Shown in pieces: positions 22,417-34,262 of a DNA stretch of 64,000 bases. The stretch spans positions 1,550,001 through 1,614,000 of the forward strand of contig LSAX01000001.1 of the NCBI GenBank assembly GCA_001557505.1, read 5' to 3'. Origin of the DNA: Reticulascus tulasneorum. Its lineage: Eukaryota > Ascomycota > Sordariomycetes > Glomerellales > Reticulascaceae. Position 1 is the stretch's first letter, and every line of letters starts with the position of its first letter. The notes beneath the pieces are model-generated. The model was not told the origin of the DNA. It ran no database searches and worked only from the letters and a program-made list of their open reading frames with translations. The translations under genes and the position numbers were made by a program.

Positions 22417-25293
22417 ATGGACCCCGAGCCACCGTCTACCACCTCAAGTTCTGCCGGCTCCGCAACCCCGACGAACCAACGGAAAGAGAGAGGTGCTATT
22501 GCAGCCCAGGTAAGTCGGAGACGCTTGCGCAGTCCCCCCCCTATTCCGTGACTCCCGCGTGCACTGGGCCCTCTCCGCCGGCAAACCCCCTTAAGAGCCC
22601 GATCACATAGACGGAATCCGGCTCGGAGCGGGCAGTGTGCCGTACCTTCGTCCCCGAACCCTGACTAACGTGTGGTGTTCATTGCCTCTCCCAGGCATGC
22701 GAGACCTGCCGTAGCAGGAAGCAAAAATGTGATGAACAGCGACCAAAGTGCGGCACTTGCCAGAAGTTTAAGCTCGATTGCCGGTACCGAGAACCTCAAC
22801 CCACAAAGTAAGCTTACTTCCTTCCCTGACACACTGTCTTCCTTGCTCAAGATCTCGCCACACTGGTCCGACTGTTGTGCGGCGGGTCTTTGCAATCCAC
22901 GTTGCCTGCATATCCCTGATTTGGCATGATGTTGACCTTGCACTGCACCGAACCAGGAAGGACAAGACCCTGGTAGAGATATTAGATAAGCTCAAGGCCA
23001 TCGAGGGAAAGGTCGACAACTTGAATCTCCGCGGCGCCTTCCCCCCATCCATCTATGGGCCGATTCAACAAAACTTGTCGGGAGCTTCACAGGTTCTTAT
23101 CGGAGCCAGTGGCAATGCGCCGGCACCCACATCGTCCCTGCATCACTCCGGTCCGGCGAGCCCTATACCTCGCCGACCTGGGCCGTATTTGTATGTCTCG
23201 GCCGTCCACAAGATGCTCGCGTGGCCTGTTGTCCACCAGCTTCTCGAAAACATCCAAACAGATCTTCCTACTCCCCAGGCGGTAATATTTGACCAGGATA
23301 CATCGTCCATCATGCTCGACATGCAAAGCAATACACCGCAGCTACCAAGAGATGGTGTTGAAGGTGGAGGGCTGGAAGGCCACGGAGGGCCGCTTGGCCT
23401 GCAGCTGGAACTACCAGCGAGCTCTGGCGGCTTGCAACTAGGCAACTCAAGTCTGAGCTGGGAAACGGTCGAGACCCTTTGCAAGGCCTACTTCGACACA
23501 TTCAACTTTCTGTACCCAATCATGGACCGCCAGTACTTCACGAGCGAGACGCTGGCCTCGGTCGTGAATGACGGATTTGACGAGGGGACCGCATCAACCT
23601 TGATGTGTCTCGTATTCGCCCTCGGCGAAGTTGCCCTCGCCGACTCCGAGGGCATCCCTATCGGTGTTTTTAAAGGACGGCCGAGTGGTGTGAAAGGAGG
23701 GACGGTCGACCGGCCGCCTGGCCTTGCCTTCTTCAATGAGGCAAGGAAGAGACTAGGATTTGCAATGACTGAATGCAGCCTGGAAAATGTCCAAATACAC
23801 GCATTGGCAGGGTAAGGGAAAGGAAAGGGGAAGTCTGAAGAGATGGTGTATGCTGATGTTTTGTGTGAGCCAGGCTCTATTATGGATGTTGCTCCCGGCA
23901 TTTGGTGCGTATATGGGCACTTCCCTCATATCGCCACTCGGCTAACAGGACGCAGGAGTTTTGGCGGATGACCATATCGGCCTCGTTGGCTTGCCACGCG
24001 TTGATCACTAGGTTCGGGACATTGAACAAGCCACCTGGGTGGTCCTTGAGCTAATCCCACGCCTGCAGCAACCCCGGTGAACTAAGTTCGCCGCGTGCCG
24101 ATCTAATCCGCCGGGCGTTTTGGCATTGCTCCATCATAGAAACGTCAGTGATCATGGACTGAAGACTCTTCAAGTTAACTTCTCATTAACGCAAGCCACA
24201 GACTGCTCAACTTGGAGCTGGAACTACCTCTCACCGGATTGGAGAAGTTGGAGGACCTAGTTGGCCTTCCAGACTTTAGCGGGCCTTTCTGTGAGGCGGA
24301 CTACTTGGGGAACCAACAGTCGCACTTCCAGGAACATTTCGCCTCCCAGATTGTCTTGCGACGATTATCAGTGGATTTTCACAGCACTTTAAGCAACGGT
24401 AAGTTTTTCGATATTTCCTTAGCCACAACAGGGGGTTCGCAGCTTATCGCCACTGTACCCAAACCCCCCACTAGATTTCTCTCCTGCGAAAGTCGTGTGA
24501 GCCACATGGTTCTGCGACTGGGAAAAGGCCCCATACCGAATTGGTCTGGCCCCCGCTGACCTAGAATCCACAACCAGCGATTGGCTCCACTCCTACCCAG
24601 TCGCCGTTTTCGCCACCCGAGCAGTCCCCCGGTGCATTTCCCGGGACGGTGAAACAACTTGCCTCCCAACTCAACCAATGGCGGGGCATGCTGCCTATAT
24701 ACCTTCGCTGGCAGGAAGGCCAGTCCGCCGCTTTCTCAAGTTCCGGCCACGACCTCTACAGCCAATCCATGTTCCCGCCGCAGCCGATACAAGAGGTACC
24801 AGCCCCCGCCATGTTTACCGTGGATTTGGACAGTCCGCTTGCGTCCTATCAATATGCCACAGACATACAGGTCGCCCTCCTCCGCACCCGCTATTACTAT
24901 ACCAAGTATCTGATCTACCGGCCGTTTGTCTACAAGGTTCTGCACCATGCCGACCTGGTGACGCGCGAGGATGCTGAGGGCGCAGCGGAGTGTCTGATTG
25001 CCTGCTTGAAATGGCCAATTGTCATGTCTCCCACGTACTACCGGAAGAGGATGGTGCCGTGCCTATTCTTTTGGTCCCAGAACCTGCTGGGTATTCTCGT
25101 CATGCTGCACCTCTCACAACACGTACCAATTCTGTCGCGTATAAGGACAACACTTTGCGGCGCGCGATTCGAAATGGAAGCATCAGAAACTGTTACTCTT
25201 TGTCTCGCTTGGATTCGGGATCTTAAAAACGTGGACCCGACGGCGCGGTGGAGCTGGGCAGTTCTCAAAGGTCTGTATCATCTGGATGACTAA
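22417..25293 (+). CDS. Zn(II)2Cys6 fungal-specific transcription factor
   Basis: The best model has eight exons: 22417-22509, 22695-22807, 22957-23811, 23874-23904, 23956-24011, 24069-24143, 24202-24398 and 24578-25293. All phases agree and give 711 residues. The binuclear zinc cluster is at residues 33-60: C-x2-C-x6-C-x6-C-x2-C-x6-C, with the basic RSRKQK typical of DNA contact. A short coiled linker follows (LVEILDKLKAIEGKVDNL). The fungal-specific regulatory region contains LYYGCCSRHL-EFWRMTISASLACHA across a 31-nt micro-exon, RRAFWHCSIIE, and LELELPLTGLE. The end, WSWAVLKGLYHLDD, resembles the usual end of this family. The weakest junction is the donor GTTCGG at 24012. Target genes are unknown; the nearest downstream gene encodes a CFEM protein, but co-regulation is only a guess. 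Confidence 0.88.
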
Positions 25294-26851
25294 CATCCCA
25301 TGGAATGGGGCTAGATTCATCGTTAATGTTGTACTGATCAATTAGCATTTGCATCACTGGATCAACATCATCTACTGTTGGGAACACTAACCGAATACGA
25401 GGAGTTGGGATTATACCCTGAATGGAAATCTTGGCTGGTGGCCGGCTCGAGGAATACGACGGGACGACTTTATCAGCTTTGTCGGGGCTTTGACCCTGAT
25501 GCTTGTGCTTGGAACGGTGGTCATGCCACCATGCGGCGTCGGGAGCGTGGATTGCTTTGCATAGCACCGGATCGGGTTTCTTATAACTGAAAAAAAAAAG
25601 AATGGGACTGAATGACTTCTGAGAGAATGATTTTGGGGTTTTACTTTGGACTCATTACGTTGGTTAGATTAGCTCATTGCTAGGCGCCGGATTGGGGGTT
25701 TGACGGAATGCCCGATTCCTCTACTCTATCTTCTGATCGATGGGGGTTTTATTTGCATCGCCATTGTTCTTGACATCTTATCTTGCTGCAGACGCCTAGT
25801 TGAGGCCTTCGTCTTGGTTCATTTACCAACCGTGCCGAGTATTGGGTTGAGAATATGGCTCTCTGATACACGGTTCGGTGGCGACAGGTTGGTGAATCGA
25901 GCTTCAGCGTTCCCCTTGAGTATTAGGCTTCAAACATGCTGAGCCATAAGAACAATCAGTTCCTATCTGGGGAAGAATCGATCGCCAGCGCCGACCTCCT
26001 TCTCAGCCCTCAATAGTCTTGGCGAAGTTGGCGTTCACGACATGATCCCGACTGAACAAAGGTGTACCTCAAGTCAGGGAGATGTCCTGCAAGCGGGCGC
26101 ACTTTTGCTTGTATCGCACAGGTAAGTGATGAGTGTAGAACACCAACCACCTTTCCGCTCAGCAGAATGCAAACCACCCTCAAGATTTCGTCGGCATCCA
26201 GGTTGATTTGCCGACTCGGGCGATCAAAAAGAGACTTTTGATGGACCAAGGAACTTTGGTTTGCTAGCCTCTCAAGCTATCCAGGTTCCTGGGATTGAGG
26301 CTCGTGCCAAGGATCGAACCCGGGGTTCAAGGCGAAGACACAATTGGCCACGTCTGGCCCTCACCAGGCTGCGAACAGTCCACACACTCGACGATCACAA
26401 ACGTCAATCCCGAGCCTATTTTCCCCAACAGCCCATTCCGCAGTGCCTCCAACCCGCCCTAAAAGACCACCAGAACCTGGGGGAGGGGGAGGAAAGAAGC
26501 TAAACCACTCATGCAAGCCAAGAGATCTTCACCATTGATCCTGAACCACCGAGCATGCCGGGTAGATCCAGCCAATCAGCCCTGCGAACTGGGGGGAGGC
26601 ACCGCTATGCGGTGCTGGGTTGGAATCTTGTTGTTCCGCCAAACGAAATGCGCGAGTGAAACCGAATACGGAATGTGTCTGCGCTATCAAAAGATTTTAG
26701 TGCGAATTGCTCGGGTGCGAGAATGCGTCCCATTCATTCCCCCCTTCTCCACACTCGCCGCCGGAGCTGCTTATCCCAACGTCCTCCAACCCAAACCATC
26801 TGTCCCTGAATTGAATTGCTGCCGTCGCGATATCCCGTCATCTCGCCCATC
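25294..26851. other. Intergenic, promoter of the CFEM gene
   Basis: About 1.56 kb. Open frames are short. A fragment resembling an internal B box occurs on the minus strand near 26305-26320, but no partner acceptor stem or good A box was found, so no tRNA is called. The last 120 bases before the CFEM start are C-rich, as in fungal leaders. Confidence 0.55.
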
Positions 26852-27393
26852 ATGAAGTTCATCGCAATCCTCGCGTTGGTTGGCCTCGTCGCCTCGCAAA
26901 GCGGAAGCGACCTCACAAAGTGTGCTGTACGTCGCGTCCCCACTGCATCCTGGCCCCCTTATCCCTCCCGCGGTCTCCGAACCTCAATTCGCATTCCTCC
27001 CGTCTCCTCACTCCTCCCCTTCTCGCAGCAAGCTATGCACGAAGCTAACGAATCCTCCAACAGCAAACTTGCGTAAACAAGTTCACGACCGGCGACGGCA
27101 TCGGCGGCTGCAACAGCCTCGACGTGCCCTGCATCTGCAAGAACAAGAACTTCCTCGACGGCATCGCCTGCTGCCTCGCCGACACCTGCCCCCCTGCTGA
27201 CCAGGAGGCCGCCGTCGCGTACGCGAAGGTCATTTGCACGAGCGTCAACGTCCAGGTCCCCGATCAGGTCGTGTGCTCAAACTCCAGCACCGTCCAGACC
27301 ACCTCGTCCACGCCGAACGCCGCCTGGCCCGCGAAGACGGCAGGACCGATCGCCGCCGTCGGGGGCTTGGTTGCTGCGTTAGCTCTTTTGTAG
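26852..27393 (+). CDS. Small secreted CFEM-domain protein, probable GPI anchor
   Basis: CFEM proteins are cell-surface or secreted fungal proteins; some bind haem, others act in adhesion or virulence. Exons are 26852-26926 and 27064-27393, separated by a 137-nt intron (GTACGT donor; CTAAC branch 16 nt before CAACAG), giving 134 residues. An N-terminal signal peptide (MKFIAILALVGLVASQ) is followed by the eight-cysteine pattern at residues 24, 28, 41, 48, 50, 61, 62 and 67, with the conserved Asp at 45 (LDVPCIC) where haem-binding members coordinate iron. Two further cysteines lie near 83 and 97. A Ser/Thr-rich spacer and a hydrophobic C-terminus (GPIAAVGGLVAALALL) suggest GPI attachment. Whether it binds haem cannot be read from sequence. 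Confidence 0.9.
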
Positions 27394-27777
27394 GCGAGCG
27401 GACGGGAATCGGAAGGCGGGCTTGAGCACGGGAAGGGAAGATAGACGAGGGATTTTCGGACTAATGGAGGCTTGAGGTGCGGCTGTACAATGCGTTGTTG
27501 GTCGGAGGTATGCGGGAGGATGCTCTATGACTGGCTGGCGGCGAACAACATGGTAGCCTTGAGGCGATTGATGAAGCAGAGGAGTGATTAGAGATCTCAT
27601 CTGTTTTGGAAGCACCCACCGGATACCAGGTCACAGAACCCTAGGCAGGCTGAGCTCTCCTCGATATCGCGATAGTAATCTACATATGTTACCATTCCAG
27701 TATGCGTCCGCCAAAGCCTCTGTCACAGACCTCAAACCCCGAACTAAAACCGTCATTTGATGGGTGCGTAGGTCGTG

Positions 27778-28015
27778 ATGCCAAACACCATGTCAACTAC
27801 GGAAACCGCAACTCTTACATTCATCTCCTGCCCCAAAAATACATCAAACACCCCTACGTCTACCACTCCCCGCCGATCAGCATCTGTAGGCAGATCAAAA
27901 GTACGTGCCCGCGGCGATCTGGCCATGCATATCAGAAGACCTCTGCCAACCCAGCTTCTGTAACCCCCCTTCATCCCATCTGCAGCCGCCAGGCCAAAAC
28001 CCGTTCGCCTTCTGA
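27778..28015 (+). CDS. Possible tiny spliced gene, 50 residues, unrecognised
   Basis: Exon 1 (27778-27900) begins MPNTMSTTETATLTFISC and ends in SVGRSK. A GTACGT donor, a CTGTAAC branch-like site and a CTGCAG acceptor define an 85-nt intron. Exon 2 (27986-28015) adds PPGQNPFAF and a stop in phase 0. The product would be a Ser/Thr-rich, basic 50-residue peptide without a signal sequence or known domain. Support is the good splice signals and in-frame ending only. A chance arrangement is quite possible. Confidence 0.27.
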
Positions 28016-31000
28016 TTGTCTGCGAGTGATTGACGGCGCCGTCGCCGCATCATCTGTTCGCTTCGGGGTTTCGTGCTATGCGACAAGGGAAGAACCAGCC
28101 CTCGAGAGGGCCGGGGAGGCGGGTTGCAACTACATGAGACGTGATGCGCGGACGGGATATGCACGTCATTATTATTTTGCTTGATGCGCGGGCGGCGCAG
28201 ATATCGATGCCGGATCTTTGTGGCTTGACTTGACTGTTTCCAACCCGGCTTCGTCTGCACGTTTGACCAGTTCGTCACGCTCACACAGTTATGGCATCTG
28301 GTGTAATGTTTGTGTTCTTCCTGGGATGTGGGAGAGTCCTCCTCAACTTGGGTTTCACTTTTGTTTTTGGTCATGTATGGCCACCACTCTTCGAGATGTT
28401 CATGACCCCGATGCTTGAGCTTGAGCTTTAGGGTTTTGCTCCTCCCCACATATAGCTGATTGACGATGTGGACGGGGAACCGGGAAGGTGCATGAAGATG
28501 AGACTATTCCACCGCTAGCATCGCAAGCACTTCGGTATATCCTCTAGGTCCATGCTGCACCTGTGTGTGATGTGGAAAGCTGCGAGTAATGGTGTTAGCT
28601 GTCGAGGCGGCATCACGCATCATACTTTGCGTCTACGGACTACTAAAAGCCATTATCTCCAGGATGCCTGGCAGGTCTGCAGTTTTGTCTGAACCATCAA
28701 TACTGGTGCCACGCCCCTCCCTGCACCCGAGAGGGCTGCATCTCAAGCAGCAGGCGTTCCGCGGCGTTTGGCCAGTGGCTTTCGAGGCTTAGCTCAGGCT
28801 TGCAAATTGCTGACTGTGAAGGACGGACATGGGATTGCTACGCTTGGCATGCGAGGCAGTCTCGTTGGCCGAAATCGTCCATATCCCAAGCCTTCGGACT
28901 CAGCTACCCCAAACACAGCGAATCACCCACAGTTGCACGCGACTCAGACAGGGACACCCGTTCAGTGAACTAAGTTAGTGGCCCAGCCTTGCTGCACATC
29001 TCTACTAGGTCCATCATGGGAAGACAAGTCCGAAGGCTCGAATGACGTTCCTGCGACATTGCGCCATATTGACGGGCCGGACGGTGCTAACCATGGTCTA
29101 GAATTTGTAGGGCTAGCCCGCAAGTGTGAGAGGGCGTGTGCTATACAACCAATTCCTTGACACCGCTGAGGCGGAGCTTGTGAAAGAGGATTCTCCCTGA
29201 GATACGCGACTACTTCGCAGCTCAGTACCGGCGAGATCCCAGCCTAGCCTGGCAGCTAGTTCAGACTTCTGCGTGAAACCTCCCTCTTGCGGCTAGGCAA
29301 AGTTCGAAAGCGAAATGTGGCTCGATATGGGCAGACGATGGCACGACGCGGGAGATGGCATTATGTCATGCTCGGCACTTCCCGCTTGGCTTCCTTCCTC
29401 GCCAAGTCCATCTGCATGCAGGCGCCTTCAAAATAGAGGGCATTTTGCTCTTTAGAAAAAACAATCACTCAGTACGTAGTAGTACAGATTACGTACCTGC
29501 ATATCAGAGTTTGGCACCGAGGTTTTACCAGCCTCAGGAGGGATCTAGTCCCGGCGACGACTCAAAGCCCCCCCAAAGACCTCCTAACTCCACAGTGGCT
29601 CTTACACGCATGCATACGGACGTACATGCAGTAGGTGCGAAATGCGCAATACGTACATGCATCAGGCACGACTGCCGATGTTTCGGTAATCGCAACAATC
29701 CCCAATGCGCTTAGGTCAATCTTGGCAGAGTCAGAGGTTTTATTCCCGTACTGGTCAAGACTTGCGAGTGCAGGGAAACAAAACTGACGTGGAGCTAGCT
29801 CCCCCCTCCTCCTCCACTGAAAGAGTTTGGGGATGAAATTTGGGCTGGGATGATATTGGAACACTCATGCAGGGCCACAGCCGCCGACAAGGTCAGGGCA
29901 TCGAAGATCAGATGGAGACAAGGGGGAGCAAGCAACAAGCAAAAAGGAAAGGAAAATATGGGAATGTGCTTTGATCGTTTCGATGTGTGGCCCGAAACCT
30001 CTCGAGTGGGGTTTGCGCATTCGCGCTTTGACGTTCCCAGACTTGAAGCCCAGATTGGAGAGGATTCAAAAGAAAATGGGTCACAGCATGCCGGCACAAC
30101 TTGCCGGCACAACCTGCTGTCAGCGATCGAAGCAAGTGGTGGCAGGTTCTAGCGATCTTTCCGGACCAAGCAGAATTGTCCATGTACATATGTACGCAGC
30201 GCTCGGGAGGGTTGCCGGGTCTGTTGTCTTCAGCTCTCATACGCACAATGTACAAACGCTTGCCATAACTTAATCAGCATTAGACAGCAATGCGATGCCA
30301 AGGGGCCCTGTCAATATACTGAGGCGATCGACATGTCGTACCTCCCCGTTGCTCCCCTAGCCTAGGTGCTTAGCTATCAAGGTGCTCTGGACGTTGCTCT
30401 CGCTTCGTGGGATCATGCAAAAAGGCCACACGGCCCAGAGTTCGGATATGCGCCGAGGCCGCCTTTGCTGATCTGATCCGTTTTCTGACCTGTCATTTGG
30501 CCAAAGCCTCGACCGAAACCAGCTGCTTTTTGGTAGAAATCCGTCCTTCAAACGAACTCGGTTTTCTGGTACCATTATGCCTTCGTTCTTGGAGTATTGA
30601 CGCCCACGACGCCGAACAAGTGCGCAGAGTTCGCATAGTAAACTCTCCATACGCCACACCGCGCCCCTTGGGGGTTTTTGCTGTCAGCTGTTCTTCCAGA
30701 GGAGAGACTTCCGTGGTTTGGCGACTAAGCAACGGAAGCAGTGGAACGAAGATCACATGTCTAGGGCATGTTGTAGTCCGAGCGTTTCTGACAATCCTAG
30801 CTGGAATATTTTAGTGCGATTCACTCACTGTGAGCGAGACGACCTGATCCCGGTTGGGGGGTCCCTATCGATGTATGAAAGTGTGCAATGCGAAGTGCCA
30901 ATATCCTCTAGATGCCAGTTTGTTCATTTCCCACAAACTGCGGCAGCGTTCCGCTGCCGTAGGGGGGATGATGACGGCGTGGCTCCTCAAAGTCGGATAG

Positions 31001-31601
31001 TCCTTAGGCAAAACATTCGCCTTGACCTGCAAACTAAAAATTGCATTTAGCATTCGTACACGAGCATGTCAATATCCATAGCATAGTTTGAGCTTGGACG
31101 CCGCAATATTAGCGGCTTTGCCCATAGTCCGAGACATTGGGCATCATGATCCCCAATCAGCTTTGAATCTATGTATGAGCGACATTCCCAAGACTGTTGG
31201 GAGTCTAGCCAACTTTGTGGGTGGCTAGCTCCCCATCTCCTGGGATCGCTGCCGGCTTGTTGCATGCAGAGAGGCCCATGTTGCAGATGGACCGACATGC
31301 CAAACCTCACCAGCAAACGTCGCTGGCGTATGCAGCCAAGATGCATACTGGTTAGGCTTGGACGAAGTACCGCCATGCATGCTACACTCTTAAGTACACC
31401 CACAACCTGAAAATGCTTCCCATTACTTATGGCTGTGTTCAACGTCACCCCTCCCCTAACATCCACACAAATGCTAAGAGCTGTCCCACGACCGTGGTTG
31501 TCTGTGTGCCTGTCAGCAGACGATGATTCGCGCGGTAAGGACTGTAGTTTGACATGGGGGAACTTGGGGAGGTAGCATCCGATCAACCTGATGGAATTTG
31601 T

Positions 31602-31657
31602 GGTAAGTGAGATGCGGTAAGTGAGATGCGGTAAGTGAGATGCGGTAAGTGAGATGT
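31602..31657 (+). repeat. Tandem repeat, 14-bp unit GGTAAGTGAGATGC x4
   Basis: Four head-to-tail copies, the last ending in T instead of C. Each unit contains GGTAAGTGAG, which matches a splice-donor consensus. No gene surrounds it. Confidence 0.93.
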
Positions 31658-34120
31658 GCTCCATGGCTAATTATGTACCTGGTACACGCTTAGATGGAGT
31701 TGTAATCCGTGTACACATGGCTGGCATCATTTGACGTCGTGTTTCTCGACGGGTTGTGAGCCAGGCGCCCACCCCCCGGCTCATATGGCATGGCCTTTTG
31801 TTTGGCCCGCAGTGATTCTCGATCTGCCTATGAAGCGATCGACTTTGACAGCAACGGGGCCGTGTGCCCTTGCCCCCACCCTTGTTTTGATGGTTTGGCG
31901 AGATTCAGGCCCTTGCCCCCTCCCCGCTGCCCAAGATGGTCTTGTGCATTTCATGTGGTAGCCCAATATCATTGGTCCTGGCGCGCTGTGATTTTTTATG
32001 CTTTGTCTGGTCCCGAAGCCCGTCTTCCTATTTGGGGCGGGGTTTATTAAGTTGCGAGCAAAACTCGCAAGCGAATCTCACACAGGCTCGACCGTGATGG
32101 GAATAAGGAAACTCTGCTATGTAAGTGGAGACCTGGGACAGGCCAAAAAGACGGGAAGACTAACTAGCTAACCCACCTTCAGAACCGTTGTTTTGGATGC
32201 AATGCTTGCCTTATTAGGCGTAGCTGTCAAAACTGCAGCTCTCGCCCCTCGCCGTCCAGAGACGATAATAGCTCCATCGTTAGCTTACACGGGGGGCGGC
32301 AGGCAGTGTGACGTTTTGAGCGGCTCTGAGAGAACGGCAGGCTTCGTGGGGGATCATTGCAAGCCGCTGGAACTTGGAACGCTTCGTGGGCGCCGCTATC
32401 TGGGTGGGCAAACACGGATGGCTCTGCTTGGAACAGTAGGTGCGTTGGTAGTTCCCTGCTTTCATAGGGCGCTTCTTCCCGTGTCCCAAGAGATACCATT
32501 CACTCCTTCCTGCTGCTGCGTGGGGTGTGCAAAGGATCCCCCCAAACACGGGTACAATCTTCCCACGTCTCGAGGTAAAGAGGTCTCATGACAGACGAGA
32601 TAGATTACCACAGCCAACCTCCAACATACATATCCCCCAAGTACCTATAGAAGTAGAGCTAAGCGGGTCCTTTGTGCGGGTGTCTGAGCTGTAGTCCGTA
32701 TTATCCTTGGCTTTGCTATCCTGGGCGTCTGGCTGAAAATAGAGTTCCGTCGGTGACCTTCAAGGTTGAGCTATGGCATGTTATGGTCTGATATAGGGGA
32801 TCTGGCGAGTCGCTCGGGCTGGACCAATCAATGGCAGACTGCCCAGGTGACCTTGCAAGCCCCGGTCCGGGGGCGATCAACACCGGTCGATTTTGCTGCC
32901 CACGTCAATAGCACAGCTTGCTAATAAAGGAAGGCAGGGCTTGGGCTTGGTCAATGTCATTTCTTGTCGTCGGCATGCTGATGCCGACCAACCCGGATTA
33001 CCAGAGCGCGCGTACGGTCTGTCATTACCAGAGAGCCGGCGAGAAATGACAATTTGGTGCCACGTCAAAACCATGGCCATTGCGTGGGGTCAGTGGGCTC
33101 ATTCATCGTTGATCTCCTGGTTGGGTCCGTCCACGCAAGTCCAACCAGCGTGGGTGTCCTGCCGTACTCTAATTGATATTGATTGAGGTGACGGCCAAAG
33201 CTCGTTCAGGGCGATGGCCCATCCGGATGTCCTTTTTGGTATTCCTCATGATCGCCAGATTGCTGTTTTCGGGTACGAGGAATTGTTTGATCCCAAATCG
33301 GGCTTTGATGTATACTACCACGTAGCACAGAGGCCACACACGCTCACGTCCGTGGATGAATTCCCGAGACAGACTTTGGTCACCCCAAAATTGGACCCTC
33401 CTAGCGCCTACCTTCGTTTTGTTTCGCGAGCCAACGCATCAAGGTCGAGTGTCCGGGATCTTCCTTTGCGTAAATCGGGCTTTGCACCGGGCAGACCTGG
33501 GCACCAGGCCGGGAACAAGGCATGCCCTCATGAGACCGGGTCAGCAGGCAACGAGCTTGAAAGGATGAGGGAATGGGGGAATGAAGGCTTGAGGGCCAGG
33601 GAGGGGACTCAGGGAGGGATCTGCCCTACTCGTCTATGTGCCTCGGCCTGGGCAACTACATAATTACAGTACACACGAAGCTAGGGCATAGTGCGTCGAT
33701 TGCGTGCTTAGATGAGCACTACGACTGCTTTACTACTGGTAATAATGACAGTAATAGCAGTAATAATGATAATAAAAGGAGCATTGAGCCCGGTAATAAA
33801 GCTCGGTACAGATCGTCCGTGAATTGTGTGTGCGCCCATGTGTGCTTGGACCTCGAAACGACAAAGGAAGACGACAGCGGGGGAAAAAACCAAGTCGGAG
33901 TCCACTTAGGGGGGCGAGCGGGCTTTTGCAATGAGAAGTCACGAAGCTGAGTGAGACTCTGGCTTGATTTTCCTCAAGTTGACGGAGCCCGCCAATCTTG
34001 ACTGCTTCCTGTGTGACTGGTGGACATGGCGATGTTCTTTCCCAGCTGGGAGGTTTCCGTCACCACGAACCGGGTCCGCCAGAATCCACCTGCATCTACT
34101 GCAACACACAAACTAGCAGG

Positions 34121-34262
34121 CCTATCCCATCCCATCCCATCCCATTCCATCCTATCCAAGATGTATGCATGCAAGTATGTATGTGTGTGTGGTATGTATG
34201 TAGGTGTGTGTGTGCGTAAGTGTGTGTGTGTGTGTAGATTTGGTGTGCGTATGTATGTACGT
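34121..34262 (+). repeat. CCCAT pentamer array followed by GT/ATGT-rich microsatellite
   Basis: Four perfect CCCAT units (34126-34145) with degenerate flanks run into about 100 bases of mixed ATGT and GT repeats ending in TATGTACGTAGG. The composition is that of a simple-sequence locus likely to vary in length between strains. Confidence 0.9.

Noticed and set aside
26260..26340. tRNA-like B box on the minus strand (GGGTTCGATCC)
   Set aside because: No matching acceptor stem and no convincing A box at the right distance, so it may be a chance match or a tRNA fragment.
33214..33663. 149-codon frame with a reasonable N-terminal half
   Set aside because: The second half becomes Gly/Arg/Glu-rich junk, there is no recognised motif, and no promoter-like context is visible.
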